Below, one piece after another: positions 55,170 through 64,000 of a stretch of 64,000 nucleotides of DNA. Made by a program: the position numbers and the translations under genes. Location of the stretch: positions 1 through 64,000 of the forward strand of contig JAQFVV010012496.1 of the NCBI GenBank assembly GCA_028023455.1, written 5' to 3'. The DNA comes from Epiperipatus broadwayi (Eukaryota > Onychophora > Udeonychophora > Euonychophora > Peripatidae). Below the pieces are notes generated by a model, which was not told where the DNA came from, did not search any database, and saw only the letters and a list, made by a program, of their open reading frames with translations. Position 1 is the stretch's first letter; each line of letters begins with the position of its first letter.

Positions 55170-55250
55170 AATATAAATGATGGAAATAGTTCAGTATATG
55201 ACTACAACTAAAACATCACCATCACAAATCTTCAGGAAAACAATAAAGCC
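55170..55250 (+). repeat. SINE2 tail fragment
   Basis: 'gatggaaatagttcagtata' and 'acatcaccatcacaaatctt' match the end of SINE2 at 22.49-22.55 kb. Confidence 0.6.
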
Positions 55251-55690
55251 ATATCCCTTTTTTATTTAATAATTTTGAATAATAAGTCAAGGATATATAT
55301 TATTCCTTAAATACACAGATATAGTTATATAATATTGTAAAATTCAGATTAAGTCTATCAATCAAGACTTTATTATTAAAAATTACAAACATCTATTAAT
55401 TAAATATTGTTATTAATTGAATGTTTTTGATATTTAAAATACAATTTAGCATTCTATTCTCAATTTAATATTTTCTATATATATTATGTTTACTGTGATT
55501 GATTAGAATTTTGCAGCTGTGATATCATAAGCTGAAATAGTCTACTTAATATTAATTTCTTAAACACAAGTGTATATAAAGTTTATCTACCATGTCTAGA
55601 GAATGAAAGATGGTTTTAAAAGGTTTTTTTTTTTAAGGAGGTGAGTAAGGTTAAAATACTTGTGGTGTTTTACTCTATACATATGCACAG
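55251..55690. other. Unassigned AT-rich sequence
   Basis: No gene or repeat recognised. 'tttaaggaggtgagtaagg' at 55634 resembles a splice donor but has no coding context. Confidence 0.4.
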
Positions 55691-55699
55691 ATATAACTA

Positions 55700-56165
55700 T
55701 CTAGGACAATAAAGACAATTACCCAAGGCTTTAATAGGTTTATAAATACAGTTGATAACAATCAACCCCCTTTAGTTATCAACAATCTCAACCTGTAGTC
55801 AAGGCAACCTCCTTTATTGTTAAAGCAGGTTGCCTTGACTACAGGTTGAGATTTCTGACTGCTTAAGTATTGATTGCAATAAAGCCAATTACTCAAGGCT
55901 TTAATAGGTTTATAAATACAGTTGATAACAATCAACCCCCTCAAGTTATCAACAATCTCAACCTGTAGTCAAGGCAACCTTCTTCATTGTTAAAGCAGGT
56001 TGCCTTGACTACAGGTTGAGATATCTGACTGCTTAAGTATTGATTGCAATAAAGCCAATTACTCAAGGCTTTAATAGGTTTATAAATACAGTTGATAACA
56101 ATCAACCCCCTTAAGTTATCAACAATCTCAACCTGTAGTCAAGGCAACCTCCTTTACCAATAAAA
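55700..56165. repeat. 170-bp tandem repeat, about 2.7 units, each with a hairpin
   Basis: 'caatcaacccc' starts units at 55760, 55930 and 56100, a period of 170 bp. Each unit holds an inverted repeat, 'caacctgtagtcaaggcaac' facing 'gttgccttgactacaggttg', about 60 bp overall. Units are nearly identical, suggesting recent expansion or conversion. The 60-codon minus frame derives from it. Confidence 0.93.
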
Positions 56166-56400
56166 GTGGTGCCACCTTTATCTATGGTCTGATATGTTTA
56201 TATAGACACTAAAGATTGCAACTTAACTGAGGACTCATTACTAATCTCACATTCTTTAGTTAAATTGCAATCTTTAGTGTCTGTATAAATATATCATACC
56301 ATAAATAAAGGAGATACCACCTTTGTTGTTGAAAGAGGTTGCCTTGACTACAGGTTGAGATGTTGATAACTTAAGGGTTGATTGTTATAACTATTATCAT
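56166..56400. repeat. Terminal palindrome of the tandem array
   Basis: 'tatatagacactaaagattg' is mirrored by 'caatctttagtgtctgtata' around a 60-bp loop, and outer parts 'ggttgccttgactacaggtt' mirror the array units. The whole 55.70-56.40 kb block can be read as one complex foldback with amplified left arm. Confidence 0.8.
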
Positions 56401-58555
56401 TTCATGTAATTTTATATTGTAACGGGCACATACGTACATTACATTAGTAAACATAAAAAAAAAGTTTGCCAATAAAAATTTCTTTTTTAGGAATTAAAAA
56501 CTGAAAATTAAAAAATCATCTTAAACTCGTATATATAAATTGCACAGATAAAAAAAAATTATTAAAATAAAACTTTATTAAAAATGAAAGGTATTTTAAA
56601 AACAAAAACTTAAAAAGATTTAGAGATAAAAATATATCTTTAATCTTGGAAAATACATTAATTAATCAGAAATGGAAATGATTGTTTTAATTAGTTAAAT
56701 GTAAACTAGCCTTGGGCATTTAAATGTAAAAGCATCGGTCAGATAGGAAAACAATAGAAACTAATAGCCCATGAAGAGAAAAGCAATGGAATCGGACCTC
56801 CGCGAAAAGACCATCTCATTGATGACGCAATGTAAATTCAATCCTTCAAATTAATATAAAAAGACAAGTTTGGAAATTATTGAGGAGGATTGATATATTT
56901 ACGATGTGACAGATATGTGTTAGTGCGGAAGTGAAGGAGAAGCGATTGAAAAGACGCACTCTTCAATCCCTTCAGTTTTGCCAAAGAAAGAAAGAGAAAT
57001 GAACTATCATTTTCAACATTGAGGACCAACTAAACTAAAAAATCTCCAAATGAATAAATAAAACAATGGCTAAATGGATACCAATATTTTTAGGATGGCA
57101 TGGGAAATCACGTTCAAATGGCAAGGAACATATAAAGATGAACTGTTTAAAAAACTGTAAGAACTTTATAATTTATGAACATTAAATTAAAAACTTTCCA
57201 TATATAAAAAATACAAATAGAATCCTATCTGACCAATGTAAATTAATATTAATAATGTTATTTGATTTTTTTTTATTTAAAATCATTTCCAGTTATTTAT
57301 TTTTTGTTCTTTAAGTTTTATTATGATTTCTGTTTTACGTTAAGTTAAATTATATAAATGTTAAACTTAAGTCGGGCGTGAATGGCTGTACAGATTTGTA
57401 AAGTTATATTAGGGGAGGGTAATCTTAGGTTATTTGTGTCATTGTTAAATTGGGTCAATGGATTGGATATATTGATGTAGTCGGAGATTCGCTACTGGCA
57501 GAATCGTTTATATATATGCCACACTCACCCATTTGCCTATGGAAGGAATTATAAGACGGAGAATGCAGTTCCTTTCTATGGAGTATTTTTATTGTTTTGT
57601 CATTAGATAGATGTAATATTCCTATCTGATGAGCATCAATGTCTTCTCTTAATCTTTTTGGTGCTGCCGTATTCCCTATTACATTGAATACATCGATATG
57701 TCAGATGAATTGATGCCGGTTTGACTGCGAATTTTAGCCTAAGGTTAAATAGGGATATAATATTTTATTTTCAAATGCAAATCTATGTAGTCTATTCATA
57801 CTCGACCCTAAATAAAAATGCATTAAATTTAAGTTGTTTATAGATGCTTGCATGGATTGGTTATCGGTTAAGTATGTTTTGGGTTTTCATATTTGATCAA
57901 AATATATAGACATTCGATAAATAATGATACCTTATGGTGAGTATCTATAATGTATTTATTCAGATGTCTTTTAAGTTATTGGTGACAATGCAAGTATCTT
58001 ATGGTGAATACTATTGGGTTACTTATAAATTTCCCTCTGCAATTGTCGGTATCAATGATTTTATATTTTGATCATTTATGTTTATTTTGAAATGTTTTTA
58101 ACCGTTGTAATCTATGTAACCGATCTATACTCAACATTTTAAAACAAACTTTTATAAACTCCTCTTTGCGAACTTATAAAAAATTAAAATGTAAAGTTGT
58201 AAAAATTAAAATGTAAATTAAAATCAAAGTTAAAAATGTAAGTTAAAATTTAAAAGGTAAACTGATGCTAAAATAATTTTAAATCTTATATATGTGTGTT
58301 AATAAATGTTTGTATGTTAATTACTGGCAGTGGCTTATTTTTTTTTTTTTTATATACTCTTAGATTATATTATTTAATCTCTGCTATTCCACTGAGCTAG
58401 TGACATGGGCTAATGACCAGAACCAAAATATTTAAAAAAAAAATAATTTTTTTTTGACTTACGTATCTGCCTACTTTATACATTTTTCTAGGTTCAAATG
58501 CCTAGATGGTGCCCTGTAGTGCAGCTTATGTAAGTCTATTCTCCAGATCGTTACA
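56401..58555. other. Unassigned, repeat-poor stretch
   Basis: No transposon signature was recognised over about 2.1 kb. It is richer in G and CpG than the surroundings in places (56.8-57.0 kb) and has no frame above 60 codons. It may be unique host non-coding sequence. A local array of 'aaattaaaatgtaa' motifs lies at 58175-58250. Confidence 0.4.
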
Positions 58556-58564
58556 ATATCATTA

Positions 58565-58850
58565 AACATTACATGATTACCATTTTTTATGTTTGCTCAT
58601 AACTGTTATTAAAATAGGCAAAACTCTCCATTCAGTAGTGCAACTCAATGCAAGCCAGAGTAATCAATGGATATCAGAAGTCTTGTGCCTAAAATCCCTA
58701 TCTAGTGCCTACTCATTCAATATCCCCAGACTAGTTTCTAGCTTGTGGCTTTGGCTTGCACTGAGTGGCGCTACTGTATGGAGGGTTTTGCCTGCTTTAA
58801 TAGCAGTTGTGAGCAAGCATAAGAAATGGTGATCATGTGATGTTTAGTGG
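58565..58850. repeat. FB1 compact foldback
   Basis: 'acatgattaccattttttat' and 'aggcaaaactctccattcag' on the left are mirrored by 'ctgtatggagggttttgcct' and 'aagaaatggtgatcatgtga' on the right. The cassette is truncated at the junction near 58752. The 79-codon plus frame is a repeat translation. Confidence 0.82.
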
Positions 58851-59255
58851 TTTAACATCCTGCCTAATAGGATAGTGGTGGCTATGGTTATTAAAGAACC
58901 AAAGACACCAAAATGTATGGGTACTGAACTGAGTTCAGACCTATATTACTATATAAGCAAATGAGCTTGGATTGAAACTATTATTGTGTTTTCAATCTTA
59001 GACTCATAGTTTTGTAGTTAAGTAAAGATAAAAAGTGGCTGCTGGAGTGTTGCATTAGATCCTAAGATCTAGGTGCAGTGATTTCAGATCCAAAGTTTGT
59101 CACTGACAAACACAAGAAGCTAGAAACTAGTCTGAGGATATTGGATGAGTAGGCACTAGATAGGGATTTTATGTACAAGCCTTCTGGCATCCATTGATTA
59201 CTCTGACTTGCATTGAGTGGCGCTACTGTATGGAGAGATTTACCTCTGTGATAAA
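58851..59255 (+). repeat. FB1 unit, plus orientation
   Basis: Full unit directly after the foldback: 'tcctgcctaataggatagtg', 'aaagacaccaaaatgtatgg', a cassette with CTGACAA near 59103 (inactive) and the end 'ggcgctactgtatggagaga'. Confidence 0.82.
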
Positions 59256-59259
59256 CATT

Positions 59260-59955
59260 GATTAGAGTACAATACATATTGTTTATTGAACTATAAGTGT
59301 ATAGTATTTTTCAATATGCTCACATATATAAAACATAAGTGCTTTTTTATATATATGTGCAAGAAAAAATTTAAAAAATAATAAGATATTAATAAAAATT
59401 AAGGGATAGACATTTATATATATTTTACTGTTGTGTGTTTATTTGTGCAGTCATTAAAGTAAAAAAAACTAATTACTTTATTTTTATTTTTAAAATAAAG
59501 TCAATAGCAAAATGTCTGATATTTTTGCTATTATTTAGATATGCTCTGGATAATTTTTTTTTTCTGATAGATTTTCTTTTTTATAGAAACACAACAGATT
59601 AGCTTTTTGCTTCTACAGTATTCAATGTTGGATGTTCCTGATCCATTCAAACCATCTTAATAGCTCAAGTCAAATATGAGAAGATTGCAGAACATCTGAT
59701 TAACATAGATAAGGATTAGCCTCTTTAAAAAGTTATGGTCTTTTTATATATTTTTTAAAGTCACTATTATCTTTAAATATTTTCTTTTAGAAGATAATTT
59801 ATTATGCTAAATATTGCATACCAATGTAAGAAAGAATAATAAAGAAGGAATAAAATGCATATATTTTCAACATTAAATATTAAAATATTTGCAAATTTTA
59901 ATCATTTTTTTGTATTTATATTTTTTTGTTTATTTGCTTACATTTTGCTTTGGAT
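59260..59955. other. Unassigned AT-rich sequence
   Basis: No gene or repeat match noticed. Confidence 0.4.
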
Positions 59956-59964
59956 GGCATATAA

Positions 59965-60560
59965 TTGAAGTCATGTTATATAATAATGAGTGTGCCAATA
60001 GCTCTTAACAAGCTTTTCATAATATTCCCCCAGGCTGGTTTCATGATTTTGGCATTCCTCAGTGAGGCACTAGGATATTCAAACATTAGATTTAAATACC
60101 AGGTTAAGCCCAGCACTTTATCTAATAGTTAACTATTAAGTATATAACATTTGTAATATGAGTTTATTAAATTAAGTCACGTGATATATGATTTGATTTA
60201 CATGAAATTATTGTTTTTGCTCTTAAGGCTTTGGTGATTTTATATTTCTAAATCTATTAATATATAGTGTATCTGAACTTAGTTTAGTCTCATATGGCTA
60301 TTTAAATTAGATAGCTGGATTGAAGACATATGGATGTCTGAAAATTTCAGATTTTCTTCTTAGTAGTTAACCATTAGATAAAGTGCTGGGCTTAAACTGG
60401 TATTTTAAATCTAATGCTTGAATATCTTAGCACCTCATTGAGAAATGCCAAAAGCATGAAACCAGTCTGGGGATAAGGATATTGTGAAAAGCTTCTTAAG
60501 AGCTATTGACATGCTCATTATATTGCATTTGTACTACAAGCTTTTTAAATTATGTCATAT
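59965..60560. repeat. FB3 inverted pair upstream of the Penelope-like fragment
   Basis: The left unit (minus sense) has 'taataatgagtgtgccaata', 'gctcttaacaagcttttcat', 'cctcagtgaggcactagg' and 'agcccagcactttatctaat'. The right unit mirrors these with 'agataaagtgctgggcttaa', 'cttagcacctcattgagaaa' and 'agcttcttaagagctattga'. Cassettes: minus-strand CTGAGGA/GAAACC near 60020-60064, and plus-strand TTGAGAA (mutated core) with an AUGC/GCAU stem II near 60438-60480. A further FB3-type tail lies at 60590-60720. Confidence 0.8.
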
Positions 60561-60742
60561 GATATATGACTTCATTTACTTGCAATTGAAATCATGTAGT
60601 TAAATACAGCTTAGTTTGTGGCTTCACTATATTTTATTGTACATCATGCTAATATATATATATATATTAAAATTAGGTCATGTGACATCTGACTTGATTT
60701 TTTATCAATTTAATATATATATGTTGATACGAAGATTTTAAT

Positions 60743-61174
60743 GGGTTGCATAAATCAGCTATTAGGATTTGTGTTCCATATGTAAAAGGAACTACAGACA
60801 GTATTGGACGTATATTAAAACACTATAATATAAATACAGCATTTTCTACTCATCAAAAGATCAGCAATATAATAACCAAGCATAAGGATTCAATCCCTCT
60901 TGAATCTCATCGTGTTTATTAAATCTCATGTGAAAATTGCAAAGCTTCTTACATAGGTATGAGTAATCATTGCATCAGTGTTAGGAGAGATGAGCATGCT
61001 AATGCAGTCAAACAACACTCATCAACATCAGCCCTCTCACTGCATACTATGGATTCAGGTCATAAAATTGATTTTTCTAGTAGCAGGATCATATCCAGAT
61101 GTGATAATCTCTACCAGTGCAAAATTAGAGAAGCCATTGAGATACTTAAAGGGCCAGATTGTATCAATAAGTGA
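60743..61174 (+). pseudogene. Penelope-like element, RT C-terminus with GIY-YIG domain
   Basis: One frame of 143 codons with a single TAA at about 60918. The first part reads CVPYVKGTTDSIGRILK and TAFSTHQKISNII, the linker preceding the endonuclease in Penelope-like elements. It continues as ISCENCKASYIGMS (the GIY-YIG core: HRVY-stop-ISC ... YIG), VRRDEHANAV with the arginine and DEH residues, SALSLHTMDSGHKIDF and KIREAIEIL. The reverse transcriptase itself is missing upstream, replaced by FB3 sequence. Translation ends at TGA 61172-61174. The single stop indicates modest age. Confidence 0.88.
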
Positions 61175-61499
61175 GATGATATGTGCAAACTTCTTCCTAT
61201 TTGGAAAGATTTTTTAAAAAAACATTCTTAATTTAATATTTTTGCTATTGGTGAAACTTTAATGTTTTTTTCAAATTAGTGATTGTAGTGCCTCTACAAC
61301 TGTCTTTCTACCTTTTATCACCCAGTAGATGACTTGTGTGATCAAGTTGAAACATTGGTATATCAATATTTAAATTTTTTTAACATGGATGAACCCACAA
61401 AATATGTCTTTTATATATATATAAAAACAAAAAAAAAAGACTTATAAATCCAATAAATAATATTATATTTCAACCAGAGGACTGTTTTTCATAGTTTGT

Positions 61500-61500
<1 letters not shown>
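61175..61500. other. Possible 3' region of the Penelope-like element
   Basis: Follows the coding remnant without a recognisable boundary. It contains 'ttaaaaaaacattcttaatt' and a short AT run near 61411. No other repeat recognised. Confidence 0.3.

Positions 61501-61576
<76 letters not shown>
61500..61576. repeat. (AT)n microsatellite
   Basis: About 75 bp of alternating AT with one C interruption near 61514. Confidence 0.95.
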
Positions 61577-61577
<1 letters not shown>

Positions 61578-64000
61578 CAGGTATGAAGCATCCATGTATT
61601 GAATGGAATGAGTGCTTCCATCGAAAAATTCACTAAAACTTTTAAAACTTTAATTGAAAGTCAATTTGAAAAATTCACTAAAATATGTATATATTCAACC
61701 TTACACAATCGATCTAACAAGTTGCATCTACAATAGTGTAGTAAGAACAATAAGTACAGTAGTGTATATAAGCTATTTTGCAAAACGTAAAGAAAAATCT
61801 TGACTATTTTGCTAAATATAAAAAAAGGACGAACAATTCAAACTTTTTTTTTTATTGTATGGCATTTCTGCTGACTTTTAATTTTCTCCAACAGTTGAAT
61901 TTTTTTTATATACGGCAAGAAATGCATTTGACCAATGCGTTATATATATATTTTTTTTTTAAGAAAATTTTTATTCTATAGCTATATTGAATGTTACAAA
62001 TACAAAAATGATGATAATGCGTTATATGTTGATTATAAAAAGTTCACACAATTCTAAAATCTAATTTACAATTAAAACTTAAGAATGTTAAAAGCATTTT
62101 GTAGATAAAAATATATTGATAATGTATTATCTATATTGTTATGGTCAGATTTGTACATTCACATAGCAAAATCTAGAGTCCAGTACACTAAAGCTGATTG
62201 AAAGGGGATGGTAAGATCTAGAATCTGAACCATTCACCAGCAATCCATGATTTAACACCATATGATCGACATTTCTGAGGTCGCACATTGGCCTTACTTT
62301 TTTTAATTACGAGCCGGCTCCAGACAGGGAGAAATATGAGTATGGCTAACCATTAATGCATCACATAAAATTGGACTAAATATCTATTAATAGCTAAGAT
62401 AATATAATATTGACATTTTGTATAATAATATCTGGTAATATAATTAATAAGTAAGTGGATTGGATTGGGATATGATAAAAGAATAACGAAAGCAGGATAA
62501 ATTTAAATACATTTATTAAAATATTAGTAATGAAAAACAAAATAAATTAAATTACACTATTTAGGGATCATATTGAGATCAAATAGATGCTTGCAGGTAG
62601 TATACAATGGAATGTAATCAGTCCAGGGTAATACAGTGTTCGGACTCATTTAAATATATTAGCTGACTTTCATGCTCAGCAAATAAGCTATGCATATAAA
62701 AATTTAATAAACCAACACAATATTCATTTAATATCATGGTTTGCAAAGTGATTAATAACAATGCTATCCAGAAATGTAATTTAATTACTACAGTGATAAT
62801 ATTGCGACTGTTTACTAAGTTTCTTTAGTATTCGAGCCTAATAATGTAGCTTGATAATGATGCGAATCGTCATCCATTAAACTAAAGGTTATCTTAGTTT
62901 CAGATAAATCTCGAATAACATATTATAGAGAGAACTGGTCAAACTAGGCCTCCATACATTCACTATAGGCACTTAAAATATGCTATAAAGAGAGAGGGGT
63001 TACTTAAATATATTAATACCCTCGTTTAACAAACAATTAATTTGCATCTCTAATGAAGGGAGGGAAAGCATATTTTAGAGGATCGGAATTAATGAAAATA
63101 AGTAAATATGCCTTATTGATATCTCCCTGGCCAGAATTCTATTATTAATTAAGTAAAACTATGCTTAAAATCATAATTTATCAGTATAACAAACCAAACC
63201 ATAGCAATTATATATGAAATCGAATTCAGGGTTGATATAAATTACTGCAATGGTCGTAAAGCGATCAATTATTAATTAATGAATTTTAATTTCAAAACAG
63301 CGATTCGAATGTAATGTAACTAAGCGTTAAATCATAATTACAAAATTGAAGATAGAAATATTATCTTCGGGTTAAAATTATTAAAATATATCTGCTTGCT
63401 GTTTCAAAATATATTTGGCATATCATCACATATCTAAATAAAATATTAAGAACTTAAATATATAAAAGAGCATAGATTTCACCGCAAATACAAGAGTAAA
63501 ACATATAATTAAGGAAAATAATAATTAAGTTGATCTCTTTAATAGGTTCGAGATAATAGATTTTACAGAGCTATTTTACTGTAAATCAAGCGAATATTTA
63601 TTGGTTTTACAGATTGAAGTAAAAGAAAGATTTGAACTATTAGACTTTAAACTGGGCGTTTATTTAAATTCACTATAGCTATAATTTTTAAAATTAATAA
63701 TTAAAGTTCATCTGAGAGCTCTTGCGGTAGTCGTGAAGGTTATTACCTACAAAGATAACCGTTCCTCGGGTGTGAGGAACAGTGCTATGTATTAGTATTG
63801 CGTTATAATATCAGCAAGTAATAGAAAGTTAAATACTTTAAAGGTACATGTCTAAAGATAAGAAAAGAGATAAGCATTTCCAGTTTTATCCCCCCCCTCC
63901 TCTGCGCGGGAAACTCACGAACCTCAGAGAAATAGCAGTTTGGAACACGCACCCGAAGCAAGACAAGGCTATCCCAGACTCCTGTGCATGAATGTGAAGA
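61577..64000. other. Unassigned sequence to the window end
   Basis: About 2.4 kb with no frame above 67 codons. 'aatttaaatacatttattaa' at 62500 superficially resembles the E5 polyadenylation region. From about 63700 composition shifts toward GC, with a C run 'tcccccccctcctctgcgcg' at 63890. The feature that begins there may continue beyond the window. Confidence 0.4.

Noticed and set aside
55634-55652. Splice donor-like 'aaggaggtgagtaagg'
   Set aside because: No adjacent open frame, acceptor or exon evidence.
55700-56165. CRISPR-like repeat-spacer array
   Set aside because: The repeats are 170 bp, directly adjacent without unique spacers, and the sequence is eukaryotic; it is a tandem repeat.
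63885-64000. Start of a GC-rich gene or CpG-rich promoter at the window end
   Set aside because: Composition changes in the last 100-200 bp, but too little sequence is present to call any feature.

Overview
The window is strongly AT-rich eukaryotic nuclear DNA with no supported host protein-coding gene. It is a dense, nested collection of old retrotransposon fragments, tRNA-derived SINEs, foldback (palindromic) repeats, small DNA transposons and microsatellites. The mixture (RTE-type and other non-LTR elements, a Penelope-like element with a GIY-YIG domain, a pogo-type MITE) and an arthropod-style initiator (TCAGT) behind a TATA box point to an invertebrate metazoan, perhaps an arthropod. The species cannot be named from this sequence.

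Layout. 0-3.4 kb: LINE-A 3' end, foldback families FB1 and FB2, two RTE fragments. 3.4-9 kb: RTE on the minus strand, broken by a 600-bp foldback (FB4) with a 14-bp target duplication, then by SINE2, and carrying a large TTA/ATC microsatellite. 10.5-15 kb: two more minus-strand RTE endonuclease fragments containing FB1, SINE2 and another palindrome, then three FB1 units. 15.6-16.1 kb: FB3. 16.13-21.29 kb: first copy of a 5.2-kb non-coding element. 21.3-21.84 kb: a near-perfect palindrome (FB5). 21.9-28 kb: SINE2, FB2, FB4 pieces, tRNA-Gly SINEs and an intact 188-codon LINE-A frame. 28.9-40.7 kb: FB1, FB2 and FB3 pairs, an hAT-like remnant, RTE and another LINE end. 40.84-45.97 kb: second copy of the 5.2-kb element. 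46.2-49.3 kb: the most complete RTE copy. 50.3-56.4 kb: FB1 tandem pair, pogo-type MITE, LINE-A ends, a possible retrocopy, FB4 and a 170-bp tandem repeat. 58.6-61.2 kb: FB1, FB3 and a Penelope-like fragment. 61.2-64 kb: mostly unassigned sequence.

Main observation. Several otherwise dissimilar repeat families (FB1, FB3, FB5 and the tRNA-headed SINE2) carry the same structural cassette: CTGANGA, a short hairpin, GAAA, a short often self-complementary segment ending in U-H, and flanks that pair as stem I. This is the layout of a minimal type-I hammerhead ribozyme. The self-complementary segments (ACTAGT, ATCAGCTGAT, ACGT) fit a stem III formed between two molecules. FB1 occurs in head-to-tail units about 455 bp apart and in head-to-head pairs with 13-bp target duplications. 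An FB3 pair lies directly upstream of a Penelope-like coding remnant. Hammerheads are already known in Penelope-like elements, so these repeats may be non-autonomous passengers of such an element. All alignments and foldings here were done by eye.
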